Below, one piece after another: positions 1 through 8,780 of a DNA stretch of 64,000 nt. The notes beneath the pieces were generated by a model. It was not told the origin of the DNA and did not search any database. It saw only the letters and a list, made by a program, of their open reading frames with translations. Each line of letters opens with the position of its first letter. The first letter of the stretch is position 1. The DNA lies in the NCBI RefSeq assembly GCF_009766065.1, contig NZ_LMUE01000002.1:556514-620513 (forward strand), written 5' to 3'. The DNA is from Dyella sp. S184. Lineage in GTDB: Bacteria > Pseudomonadota > Gammaproteobacteria > Xanthomonadales > Rhodanobacteraceae. The position numbers and the translations under genes were made by a program.

Positions 1-831
1 CACCATGCTGTTGGTATCGGCGAAATAGTCGGAACGCATTCCGACGTAGGTCTTCCCTTCCACTACGGCACCCTGCTGCAGCTTGCCCAGCACCTGCACC
101 GCCTCGCGCTCCGCGCGCTCGCGATCCTGCGGCGTGCTGCGCAATACGTAATCGCCCATTACCCCATCGGGTTGCAACGGAAAGAACACGCTGGAATACA
201 TGCCCCCAGGACCGCTGTACTTGGGATCCTGTGCCAGTACATCGGCGACCACTCCTACAACCGTCCAGCCCGTGGCGTTGGTATACAAGGTCTTGCCCAG
301 CGCGCTCTGGTCTGGCCACAACCTGTTCGCATCGCTCTGCGTGACCAGCGCGACATGACCGGTGGAACTGAAGTTCTTGAAACCACTGCCTGCGTATTCA
401 TCCGCATTGAACCACCGACCTTGCAACAAGCGCAGCCCCATGGCCTGCTCGCCGTCGCTACCGATGAAATACACCGAGGTATTCACCGTGCTATTCGCAT
501 TCGGCTTGGCGACGAAGGGCGACAGTGATGGATTCTGGTCCAGCGGCATGCTGGTTGCCGCAGCTGCCGCCGTGACGCCGGCGATGCCGCGCAACGCTGC
601 AAGATTGCGTGGAATATCGCTAGCGGCGAGTTTCGGATCGGCCCCATTCACGGTGACCACCGAGATGCCTTGTTCGTCGATCGCATTCGACCAGTGGATG
701 CTGGCCACGCGCTGGCCGATCATGAAGACGGCATTGCAGAGCACTGCGCAGGCCAGTGCGATTTCCAGCACGATCAGAACGGCCGGGATGCGATGCTTGC
801 GCAGGCTGGCGAGTATCGGACGGATTTCCAT
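1..831 (-). CDS. MacB-type ABC permease, B1 subunit (C-terminus cut by window edge)
   Basis: An inner-membrane permease of the MacB/FtsX superfamily without its own ATPase domain. About 277 codons are visible from an ATG at 831, preceded by GGGGAG six bases upstream. The start MEIRPILASLRKHR and the helix LEIALACAVLCNAVF (about residues 18-36) match the other B genes of the array. The visible remainder is the large periplasmic domain. The three C-terminal helices and the coupling motif GVRRALGA lie beyond the window. It follows A1 by 11 bases and carries the LEIALAC signature of type II B subunits. Its substrate cannot be read from sequence. Confidence 0.88.
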   Translation of the reverse strand, partial: MEIRPILASLRKHRIPAVLIVLEIALACAVLCNAVFMIGQRVASIHWSNAIDEQGISVVTVNGADPKLAASDIPRNLAALRGIAGVTAAAAATSMPLDQNPSLSPFVAKPNANSTVNTSVYFIGSDGEQAMGLRLLQGRWFNADEYAGSGFKNFSSTGHVALVTQSDANRLWPDQSALGKTLYTNATGWTVVGVVADVLAQDPKYSGPGGMYSSVFFPLQPDGVMGDYVLRSTPQDRERAEREAVQVLGKLQQGAVVEGKTYVGMRSDYFADTNSMV

Positions 832-842
832 GATGACTCCCC

Positions 843-2153
843 TCAGGCGGCTTTCAGTTGCGGAGCAGGCGCGACTACGCAGGCCCGCCACGCGGGCAAC
901 AGGCCGGCGAGCAGGCTGGAAACCAGCGCGACCACGAACGTGAACAGGAACATCGACAGATCCAGATGCGCGAGGCTGGCGTATTGCGCCGGCTGGTGGC
1001 GGATGCCCCACAACCCCAGCTCGGCGAAACACAGACCCAGCACACCACCGGCGAGGCCGACGATGCCGGCCTCGACCATGAACTGCGCAAAGATCGCGCC
1101 GCGTGAGGCGCCCAGCGCACGGCGGACGCCGATCTCGCGCGAGCGGCGCAGGCACTTGGCCAACAGCAGGCCTACCGTATTCACCACGCAGATCAGCAGG
1201 AAGCCGAGTGCCAGGCCGGCCTGCAGGCGCACATCATCGGGCACCACCTGTTCATTGCGCAGCCATGACATGAGATCCCACAAGGCCACCCTGGACAGCT
1301 GGAACCGCCCCAGCGCAACCTGCTGCTGCGCGTAGTTGCCCAGGAACAGCTTGTAGGCCGGGGCCTCGTCGGCGCTGGACAACTGCACCCACAAGCCGAG
1401 CCAGATGCTTTGGGCAGTCTCCAGATGCTGCATGTCGGTATGCTCCGACCCGTACGACATGACCGTATTCGGCGTCATGCCATCGGCCCGCGCACCCTGC
1501 AAGGGCATGAATACCGCCTCGCCCTTGCCGTAATCGCGACCGCCTAGATGTACCGCGTAGAAACGCGGCTGTGGCGCCCAGGACCGCAGCACGCCGATGA
1601 TGCGGAAGTCGTGATCGTCGATGTGGATCGTACGCCCCACGCTGTTCGCGCCTCCGAACAGCTTGTCGTTGAGGAAACCCGCGATCACCACCACCTGTGC
1701 ACGGCTTTCGTCGTCCGAAGAAGCCCACCCTGCACCGTACTGGAATGGCGCGTCGAACATCGGAAAGAAGTCAGACGTGGTCAGCACCCCGTCGGCATAG
1801 AACGGTTTCCCGTCCTGCGCCTGCGGCGTCACCTTGACCTGCGACATCGCCATCACCGCCTGCCGCTCGGCCTTGCGGGCATGCAGCAGGTTCATCGCAT
1901 CGACGTAGCTCATGAGCCACGGCAACTTTTTCCCGCTGCGCGAGAAAGGCTGGTCCCTGGGATAGGGATCGAGCTGCGGATAGAACAACTGCGCACTCTT
2001 CTGCGGCAACGGATCACCCGACAGCAGCTTCAGCACGGTCAGCGTGGTGATCGTGGCGCCGATGCCCAGTGCCAGCGCGAGCACCATCAGGGTCGTCAGT
2101 ACCGGATTCCGCTTCAGGCTGCGCAATGCCAGATCGAGGTAGTAGCCAAACAT
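843..2153 (-). CDS. MacB-type ABC permease, A1 subunit
   Basis: MacB/FtsX-fold permease of 436 residues. I chose ATG 2153 (MFGYYLDLALRSL), which has GGAG seven bases upstream, over a longer reading from 2237. The layout is one N-terminal helix (about 20-42), a periplasmic domain, then three C-terminal helices. The cytoplasmic coupling motif GVRRALGASR lies near residue 345. Sequence after TM1 (GIGATITTLTV, SGDPLP) places it in type II with A2 and A4. Unlike the other intact A proteins it lacks the cysteine pair that ends in a CVW motif: the equivalent stretch reads SIWLGLW. It lies 144 bases after B2, the longest gap in the array. Confidence 0.9.
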   Translation of the reverse strand: MFGYYLDLALRSLKRNPVLTTLMVLALALGIGATITTLTVLKLLSGDPLPQKSAQLFYPQLDPYPRDQPFSRSGKKLPWLMSYVDAMNLLHARKAERQAVMAMSQVKVTPQAQDGKPFYADGVLTTSDFFPMFDAPFQYGAGWASSDDESRAQVVVIAGFLNDKLFGGANSVGRTIHIDDHDFRIIGVLRSWAPQPRFYAVHLGGRDYGKGEAVFMPLQGARADGMTPNTVMSYGSEHTDMQHLETAQSIWLGLWVQLSSADEAPAYKLFLGNYAQQQVALGRFQLSRVALWDLMSWLRNEQVVPDDVRLQAGLALGFLLICVVNTVGLLLAKCLRRSREIGVRRALGASRGAIFAQFMVEAGIVGLAGGVLGLCFAELGLWGIRHQPAQYASLAHLDLSMFLFTFVVALVSSLLAGLLPAWRACVVAPAPQLKAA

Positions 2154-2297
2154 GTTCAAGCTCCGATCATTGGATTGTGGGCAACGGACGAGCAACGAAG
2201 GTGCAAGCCTGAGCAGTTGTAGCAAAGCGCATCGCATCGCCTGTTCGACGGCATCGTTTTGGCACAGTCATTACTCATCTCTCGTTTCTCGCTCTCA

Positions 2298-3530
2298 TCA
2301 GACCGATCTAGTCGCCACTACCGGTGGCACCGCCGCCGCGCGCAGCGCCGGACCGAGTACAGCGATCTGCCCGATCAGCCACAGCAAAATGGCGCCCACC
2401 GGGAAATAGACGCCCGGAAGCCGCGGCAATTCGTAGTGGCTCATCAGGAACAGGTTGATGCCGTAGGCCAGCACCATGCCAAGCGCGATACCGAACGTGG
2501 CCAGCACGAAATTCTCGGTCTGGAAGTAGTGCAGGATGTTGCCGCGAGTGGCGCCCAGCGCACGGCGCACACCGATGGTGCGACGGCGCTGCGCCACCCA
2601 GAAGCTGGCCAGCCCGACGATGCCCAGCGCGGTGACGATCAGCAGCGCCGCGATCACGCCGACCAGCATGCCGGCCATCGCACGGTCGTCCTGGAAAAAC
2701 TTCCGGCGCACTTCGTCGAAACTGCGCTGGGTGGTCACCACAAGTTGCGGATCGGCCTTTTTCAGTGCGGCCAGTGCGGCGGCCATGACGCTCGCGCGAT
2801 CTTCCGGCCGGGTGCGGATCAGGTAGCTCTGGTCTTTGCTCGCCCCCATGCGCAGCGGCACGACCATGGTGTATTGCGCCTTGGCCTCGTCGTAGGCATT
2901 CGGTCGCACCAGGCTGTCCACCACGCCGACCACGCGCAGGCCAACGACGGGCGTGAGGTAGATGATGCGACCCAGCGGGTTCTGCCCCGGCCACAGCCGC
3001 TCGGCCAGGGTCTGGGTGATCAGGGTCACGTGCGGCAGGCTCTTGCTGTCGCCGTTGCCAAGCCCCTTCATCGCCGTCTCCACGTCGACGAAATCATCGG
3101 ACTGCAGGTCGCGCCCGGACACCAGCCGTGTACCCAGCGTCTGCACCAGGTTTTCGCCAAAGTAGGTGGTGGCGAAGAGTGTGCGCTCGGGCTGCGCCGG
3201 GTCGAGCCGGATATTGCCATTCGACGACGAGCTGCCGAACGGCACCTGGTTGGATGAGGCCACCGATAGCACGCCAGGCACTTGCCTGAGCACCGCCACA
3301 TCTTCCGCGAGGCGGGCATATGGATTGGATGGTGTCGTCACGTCGGCCACCTGGATTTGCAGCAGCTCGTGTTCGGCCACGCCACTGGGCATCTCCATGC
3401 GTTGCAGGCGCTGGCCGATCAGGAACACCGCGTTGCAGACGATGGCGCAGGTCAGCGCGATTTCCAGGATCAGCAGCCAGGACGTGAGCTTGTGCCGGCG
3501 CAGCGTGGAAAGGATCGGAAGAATGTCCAT
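2298..3530 (-). CDS. MacB-type ABC permease, B2 subunit
   Basis: MacB/FtsX-fold permease of 410 residues. ATG 3530 is preferred because GAGGTGAG sits just upstream; an in-frame GTG at 3536 is possible. TM1 contains LEIALTCAIVCNAVF (type II). A periplasmic MacB_PCD-like domain follows, then IGVRRALGATRGNILHYFQTEN at the coupling region and two further helices, ending VVATRSV. It starts 7 bases after the A2 stop, so A2 and B2 are probably translated together as a heterodimer. No ATPase motifs are present, so it should depend on the ATPase at 18144-18866. Confidence 0.9.
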   Translation of the reverse strand: MDILPILSTLRRHKLTSWLLILEIALTCAIVCNAVFLIGQRLQRMEMPSGVAEHELLQIQVADVTTPSNPYARLAEDVAVLRQVPGVLSVASSNQVPFGSSSSNGNIRLDPAQPERTLFATTYFGENLVQTLGTRLVSGRDLQSDDFVDVETAMKGLGNGDSKSLPHVTLITQTLAERLWPGQNPLGRIIYLTPVVGLRVVGVVDSLVRPNAYDEAKAQYTMVVPLRMGASKDQSYLIRTRPEDRASVMAAALAALKKADPQLVVTTQRSFDEVRRKFFQDDRAMAGMLVGVIAALLIVTALGIVGLASFWVAQRRRTIGVRRALGATRGNILHYFQTENFVLATFGIALGMVLAYGINLFLMSHYELPRLPGVYFPVGAILLWLIGQIAVLGPALRAAAVPPVVATRSV

Positions 3531-3537
3531 GCTCACC

Positions 3538-4845
3538 TCAATTGCTCTTCAGTTGCAGGGCGGGCGCGATCTGGCAGGCGCGCCAGGCGGGCAGCAGGCC
3601 GGCCAGCAGGGTGGCGCACACCGCCAGCACGAAGGTGGTGAACAGCATGCTCATGTCCAGGTGCGCCAGCGCGGCGTAATCCGAAGGCCGCTGCCGCACC
3701 AGCCACAGTCCGAACATCGCCAGCAGCAGGCCGCCGATGCCGCCGACCAGACCGACCACGCCGGATTCGATCAGCAGCTGCGCGAACAACGCGCGCCGCG
3801 ATGCACCCAGTGCACGGCGCACGCCCAACTCGGCCGAGCGGCGCATGAACTTGGCCAGCATCAACCCCACCGTATTGACCAGGCATACCAGCAGGAAGCC
3901 GAATGCCAATCCGTTCTGCAGGCGCACGTCGTCGGGTACCACCATCTGGTAGTCAAGCCACTGCATCACGTTGCGCAGGCGCACGTTGGGCGCGCGCTGG
4001 AAGCGGCCCAGCGTCTTCTGATCCTGCGAGTAGTGCACCAGAAACTCCTTGTATGCGGCTGCTTTCGCGGGGCTGTCCAGTTGCGCCCAGAACTGCAGCC
4101 ACACGCAGGAATCCGAAGGCAGGATGCTGCCGACGCCACCACCACCATTGCCCCAGCAATCGGTCGATCCGTTGCGATCCAGCCGCAGCTCCAGCATGGT
4201 CTGCAACGGCAGGAACACCTGCTCGCCATAGGCGTAGGAGCCGGTATTGAGATCATAGAAATGCGGATTCGGCTGCCAGCTGTCCAGCACGCCCACGACG
4301 CGGAAGGAGGTACCCGCCATGCGCAGCGTACGACCCACGCTATTCGCTCCGGCAAACAGCTTGTCGTTGAGCGATTTCGCAATCACCACCTCACGCGCCT
4401 TGGCCTCTCCATCCGCCTCGGTCCAGCCGCGACCATACAGAAACGGCGCGTCGAACATCGCGAAGAAATCCGCCGTGGTGTAACGCGCCTCCACGTAGAA
4501 CGGATCGAGCGAGGACTGCTCTGGCTGGAGCGGCACCGATCCGCCGCTCATCAAGGCCTGGTGATCCGCACGTCCGGCATGCAGCAGGTTCAGGCCATCG
4601 ATCAAGGTGACCTGATCCGGCGGCTCCTTGTTCGGCTGCATGCCCTTGATGTCTTGCGGATCGACCTGCGGGTAATACAGTTGCGCGCTTTTGCCGGGCA
4701 GCGGATCACCCGACAGCACGTGCAGCACGGTCAGCGTGGTCATGCTGGCGCCAATACCTAGTGCGATCGCCAGCACCATCAGGATGGTGAGCGCCTTGTT
4801 GCGCATGAGGCTGCGCAAGGCCAGATCAAGATAGTAGGCGAACAT
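3538..4845 (-). CDS. MacB-type ABC permease, A2 subunit
   Basis: A-type permease of 435 residues starting MFAYYLDLALRSL at ATG 4845; a TTG immediately before it is a weaker alternative. The type II signature GIGASMTTLTVLHVLSGDPLPGK follows TM1. The periplasmic domain contains two cysteines (in TDCWGN and DSCVW), conserved at like positions in most A subunits, which could form a disulfide. The coupling motif is LGVRRALGASR, and the protein ends LQLKSN. It is placed 47 bases after B3 and 7 before B2 in the direction of transcription. Confidence 0.9.
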   Translation of the reverse strand: MFAYYLDLALRSLMRNKALTILMVLAIALGIGASMTTLTVLHVLSGDPLPGKSAQLYYPQVDPQDIKGMQPNKEPPDQVTLIDGLNLLHAGRADHQALMSGGSVPLQPEQSSLDPFYVEARYTTADFFAMFDAPFLYGRGWTEADGEAKAREVVIAKSLNDKLFAGANSVGRTLRMAGTSFRVVGVLDSWQPNPHFYDLNTGSYAYGEQVFLPLQTMLELRLDRNGSTDCWGNGGGGVGSILPSDSCVWLQFWAQLDSPAKAAAYKEFLVHYSQDQKTLGRFQRAPNVRLRNVMQWLDYQMVVPDDVRLQNGLAFGFLLVCLVNTVGLMLAKFMRRSAELGVRRALGASRRALFAQLLIESGVVGLVGGIGGLLLAMFGLWLVRQRPSDYAALAHLDMSMLFTTFVLAVCATLLAGLLPAWRACQIAPALQLKSN

Positions 4846-4892
4846 CAATCAGTCGCTCCGTCACATGAGCCCCTTCCGGGGGCAAAAAAATG

Positions 4893-6140
4893 TCAAGCCG
4901 CGCGCGTCGCCACCACCGGCGGCACGTTGGAAGCACGTCGCGCCGGCACGAAGACCGCGGCCTGTCCGAGCGCCAGCATCGCCAGCACTGCCGCTGTCAT
5001 GTAGAACAGTGGAATGCGTGCCATCTCGTAGTGCGCCATCAGCCACAGGTTGAGCCCAACTGCGAGCAGCACACCAAGCACAACACCGATGCCGGCAATC
5101 ATCAGGTTCTCGATCTGGAAGTAATGCAGGATGTCGATGCGCCGCGCACCCAGCGCACGCCGTACGCCGATCTGCCGATGCCGCTGGCCGACCCAGAAAC
5201 TGGTCAACCCGACGATGCCTGCCGCGGTGACACCGAGCAGGATCAGGCAAACCGTACCCATCAGGATCGCCATGCCACGATCAGCGCGATAGGCCTTGGC
5301 GCGGATATCGGAGAACGACTGGATACCCCACGCATCGGGCATGATGCGCATCGGGTTGACCGCAAGCAGTGCCTTGCGTGCCTCGTGCATCACCGCCTGC
5401 TCTCGCCCCGGCCGCGTACGTATGGCGTAACTCGCGGACGTTCCATCCAGACGAACCGGCAACAACACCGAGTTGTAGGCAAACGGGTTGCCCCAGCTGG
5501 CCGTGGTTGGCGTCTGCAGCTGCTCGACGATGCCAACGATGGTCGAGGGCTTCTTTCCATCCAGATACACCGTCTTGCCGAGTGCATCGCCCTGCGGGAA
5601 GAGTTTGTCCGCCACCGGCTTGGCCACGATGATCACCGGCGAGACATCAGTGCTGCGGATGGTGTGATGCAGGATATCGCCGGCGTTGAAATCGCGACCT
5701 GCAATCAGATGCAGGCCGAGTGTAGAGCGCAGGTGCTCGTCCCCGTAGTAGTAGGCGGACTGGGCAGTCAAACCCTTGTCCTCAGGCGACAGGGAGATGT
5801 CGCTGCTCCATATGATGCCCGACAACGGCAGGCTCTCTGAGGCCGCCACTTCCTTTACATCGGGCAGGCTGCGCAGTGTGTCCAGATCCGTGCGCTGCAA
5901 CGCATCGAGCTTTTCGATGGAGGCGGCATCGTCGCCACTGGGAGCACCCACCCACGCCTGCGAGATCTTGATCAGATTGCTTTCGTCGATCCCGGTCGGA
6001 CGATTCAAACGCTCGATGCGCTGGCCGATGATGAAGACCGCATTGCAGACGATCGCCAGGGTCAGTGCGATCTGCAACACGATCAGCGACACGCCGGCCT
6101 TGTGCCGTCGCAACGCTGCCAGGATGGGATGTACGGTCAT
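4893..6140 (-). CDS. MacB-type ABC permease, B3 subunit
   Basis: B-type permease of 415 residues, start MTVHPILAALRRHKAG with GAGG eight bases upstream. TM1 carries the type I signature LQIALTLAIVCNAVF, followed by GQRIERLNRPTGIDE, which is nearly shared with B6 and B7. The periplasmic domain precedes IGVRRALGARRIDILHYFQ and two C-terminal helices; the protein ends VVATRAA. It begins 10 bases after A3, its probable partner. B3, B6 and B7 are visibly closer to one another than to B1, B2 and B4, implying duplication of whole A-B pairs. Confidence 0.9.
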   Translation of the reverse strand: MTVHPILAALRRHKAGVSLIVLQIALTLAIVCNAVFIIGQRIERLNRPTGIDESNLIKISQAWVGAPSGDDAASIEKLDALQRTDLDTLRSLPDVKEVAASESLPLSGIIWSSDISLSPEDKGLTAQSAYYYGDEHLRSTLGLHLIAGRDFNAGDILHHTIRSTDVSPVIIVAKPVADKLFPQGDALGKTVYLDGKKPSTIVGIVEQLQTPTTASWGNPFAYNSVLLPVRLDGTSASYAIRTRPGREQAVMHEARKALLAVNPMRIMPDAWGIQSFSDIRAKAYRADRGMAILMGTVCLILLGVTAAGIVGLTSFWVGQRHRQIGVRRALGARRIDILHYFQIENLMIAGIGVVLGVLLAVGLNLWLMAHYEMARIPLFYMTAAVLAMLALGQAAVFVPARRASNVPPVVATRAA

Positions 6141-6150
6141 GGCGCAATCC

Positions 6151-7473
6151 TCAATTCGATTTCAACTGCCACGCGGGCTGCACGCGCGAGGCACGAAAGG
6201 TGGGATAGATGCCGGCCAGCAAGGTGGCGACCACCGCTATCAGTACGGTGAGCAAAAGCAGAGCCGGATCGATCCGCGCCAGGCCGACAAGTCGTATGGG
6301 CAAGACCAGATCGACGCCGAGCACTCCCACGCCGGTCAGCAGCAGACCAAGCACGCCACCACCCACACCAATCACTCCAGCCTCAGTGAGAAACTGCGCA
6401 TAGATCGCGCTGCGCGATGCACCAAGCGCGCGGCGCACGCCAATCTCACCGCTGCGGCGCAGAAACTTGGCCAGCAACAGGCCCACCGTGTTCACCAGGC
6501 ATACGATCAGCAGGCCTAGTGCCACCAGCAGCGACACCTTGGTATCGCCTGGCACCACATGCATATGATCCAGATAGGCTGGCAGATTACGCAGGCGGTT
6601 GTTCGGCGACCAGGTGAAACGACCTGCCGCCTGCTGGTCGCGCGCATAGTCGTCGAGGTATTGCCGATAACGCTGCACGGCACCAGCACCATCCAGTTCG
6701 GCCATGAAGGCAATCCATACGCAATTCGAGTGCTGCAGGCCAACGAAGCCGGGTTCCGCGGGCGAATCACGGCATTCATTGACGCCACTGTTGGTCATGT
6801 TCACAGCAATCGCGCGCTGGAACGGCAGGAACACATCGGGGCCGTCGCTGCTGTAGCCACCGGTATCCATCACATCGTAAAAAATCGGCTGCGGATTCCA
6901 GTCCGCGAGGACGCCTGCCACCCGATAATCCTTGCCTTCGATATCGATCGTCCTGCCGACATTGTTGCCGCCACCGAAGACTTGCTGATTGAGCTTGTCG
7001 CTGATCACGGCAACCGCCGACTGATGCGCATCGTCGTCCGCACTCCAGCCGCTGCCGTATTGAAATGGCACATCCAGCATCGGGAAGAATTCGCCGTAGA
7101 CCCCATAGCCATTGGCCTGGACCGGACTGCGTCCCGCGCCTGCCGGAATCACCGACGGCGAAATCAGGTAGATCGCCGACTGCCGTGTGGCACGGTGGTC
7201 GCGCATCAGCGCCATCGCATCGGCGTAGTCCAGGGCATCCGGCGGCTCGCGATCGCCGCCGTGCTGCCCCGGACCCCACATATCGATCTGCGGCACGAAC
7301 AGCTTCGATGATTTCCACGGAATCGGATCGCCCGACACCGCGCGAAAGACCGAATACGTGGTCATCGACGCCGCCACGCCGAAGCCGATCGCCAGCACCA
7401 TCAGCGTGGTAAGGCCCGGACTGCGCTTCAGGCTGCGCATGGCAAGTTCAAGGTAGTAGCCGAACATATGCAT
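6151..7473 (-). CDS. MacB-type ABC permease, A3 subunit
   Basis: A-type permease of 440 residues. ATG 7473 (MHMFGYYLELAMRSL) is preferred because AGGAAG lies about seven bases upstream. Relatives start at the second methionine (7467), and the open frame extends further without support. Type I signature: GVAASMTTYSVFRAVSGDPIPWK and a VPQIDMWGP stretch almost identical to A7. The periplasmic domain holds cysteines in ECRDS and NCVW. The coupling motif is IGVRRALGASR, and the protein ends WQLKSN. It lies 80 bases after B4; that spacer contains a short 7-bp-stem hairpin (7521-7541). Confidence 0.9.
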   Translation of the reverse strand: MHMFGYYLELAMRSLKRSPGLTTLMVLAIGFGVAASMTTYSVFRAVSGDPIPWKSSKLFVPQIDMWGPGQHGGDREPPDALDYADAMALMRDHRATRQSAIYLISPSVIPAGAGRSPVQANGYGVYGEFFPMLDVPFQYGSGWSADDDAHQSAVAVISDKLNQQVFGGGNNVGRTIDIEGKDYRVAGVLADWNPQPIFYDVMDTGGYSSDGPDVFLPFQRAIAVNMTNSGVNECRDSPAEPGFVGLQHSNCVWIAFMAELDGAGAVQRYRQYLDDYARDQQAAGRFTWSPNNRLRNLPAYLDHMHVVPGDTKVSLLVALGLLIVCLVNTVGLLLAKFLRRSGEIGVRRALGASRSAIYAQFLTEAGVIGVGGGVLGLLLTGVGVLGVDLVLPIRLVGLARIDPALLLLTVLIAVVATLLAGIYPTFRASRVQPAWQLKSN

Positions 7474-7553
7474 CCGTGATCTTCCTCGCCCCTGCAAACA
7501 GGAAGTCTCCTTCCCGCAACCCTCCCCCTTCACCGGGGAGGAAATCAAAAACA

Positions 7554-8768
7554 TCAAACCGACCGCGTCGCCACCACCGGCGACACCGCCGCCGCACGCA
7601 ACGCGGGTCCGAGTACCGCCAGCTGACCCAGCCCCCACAGCACCACTGAGCCGATAGGCAGGTAGACCAGTGGCAGGCGGGGCAACTCATAGAACTTCAT
7701 CAGCACCATGTTCAACACGAACGCGAGCACCATGCCCAGCACGATGCCGAAGGTGACGATCAGGAAGTTCTCGGTCTGGAAGTAATGCAGGATGTCGCCA
7801 CGGGTGGCGCCAATCGCGCGACGGATGCCGATCTGCTTGCGTCGCTGTGCGACCCAGAAGCTGACCAGGCCGACGATGCCAAGTGCAGTAACCAGCAACA
7901 AAGCGATGATCACCCCCACCAGCATGCCAACCATGGCACGATCCTGGCGAAAGCTGTCTGTGCGCAGATCGCCGAAGGTCTTGCTGCCCTCCTCGTCGAA
8001 CACGGCATCCGGGGCGATCTTCGCAATGGTGGCGCGGGCATCGCGCAATACGCGGGATATGTCCTGCGGATCAGCGCGCAATAGATAACTGCCAGCCAGG
8101 AATTTGCCGGGGAGTGCCGGTACGAAGATCGACCAATCCTTGCTGTCTCCCTGCCAGTTGGAAGGGTCTGGCCTGACCAGATGGTCGATGACGCCGACCA
8201 CGCGGTAATGCCACTTGTCCAGCCAGAAGTCCTTGCCCAGTGGATCGGTGCCCGCCCACAGATGCTCGGCGAGTGAACGAGTGATCTGCACAGAGGCATC
8301 GGTTGGCATGAGGCCTTCGAAGGTTCGGAAATCATCCGGCTGAGGGCCACGGCCCGACGTCACGTGCAGGCCCAAGGCCTGCATGCTGCCCGGGCCGCCG
8401 ACATAGAACTCGACCACCCCGCCAAAATGCTGGCCCGCCATATCCAGCGTGATGCCCGCGGTACCCCGGCGAGCGCCAAAGGGTATGGAGTTGAGCACGC
8501 TGACCGACTGCATGCCGGGAATACTGCGCAGGCCAGTCAGCACACGCGCATTCAGATCGACCGCGTGACTGTCCTCGTAACCGGTCAACTGCACCGTTGC
8601 CAGTGCGCTTTCGTCCACGCCGCTCACAACGTGCAGCAGTGCAACCCTGTTGGCAATCAGGAAGCAGGCGTTGCATAGCACCGCACAGGCGAGCGCGATT
8701 TCCAGCGCAATCAGCATGGTGGCCAGGCGATGGCGACGCAGCGCGGCAAGAATGGGTTGAATTTGCAT
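7554..8768 (-). CDS. MacB-type ABC permease, B4 subunit
   Basis: B-type permease of 404 residues. Start MQIQPILAALRRHRLAT has GGGAG upstream. TM1 signature LEIALACAVLCNACF is type II. The periplasmic domain is followed by IGIRRAIGATRGDILHYFQTEN at the coupling site and two helices, ending VVATRSV. It begins 12 bases after A4, also type II, consistent with A4-B4 being one duplicated cassette. As in all array members there is no Walker A or B motif, so it needs an ATPase supplied in trans. Confidence 0.9.
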   Translation of the reverse strand: MQIQPILAALRRHRLATMLIALEIALACAVLCNACFLIANRVALLHVVSGVDESALATVQLTGYEDSHAVDLNARVLTGLRSIPGMQSVSVLNSIPFGARRGTAGITLDMAGQHFGGVVEFYVGGPGSMQALGLHVTSGRGPQPDDFRTFEGLMPTDASVQITRSLAEHLWAGTDPLGKDFWLDKWHYRVVGVIDHLVRPDPSNWQGDSKDWSIFVPALPGKFLAGSYLLRADPQDISRVLRDARATIAKIAPDAVFDEEGSKTFGDLRTDSFRQDRAMVGMLVGVIIALLLVTALGIVGLVSFWVAQRRKQIGIRRAIGATRGDILHYFQTENFLIVTFGIVLGMVLAFVLNMVLMKFYELPRLPLVYLPIGSVVLWGLGQLAVLGPALRAAAVSPVVATRSV

Positions 8769-8780
8769 GCTCGTACTCCC

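Noticed and set aside
3166-4761. Plus-strand open frame of 531 codons across the permease array
   Set aside because: It is antisense to A2 and the B2 start, and its product has no membrane helices or recognisable motif. The permease reading is supported by thirteen paralogs.
7521-7541. CCTCCCC/GGGGAGG hairpin between B4 and A3 considered as a terminator
   Set aside because: The stem is only 7 bp, no T-run follows on the minus strand, and other array spacers lack anything similar. It is too weak to claim that the operon ends here.
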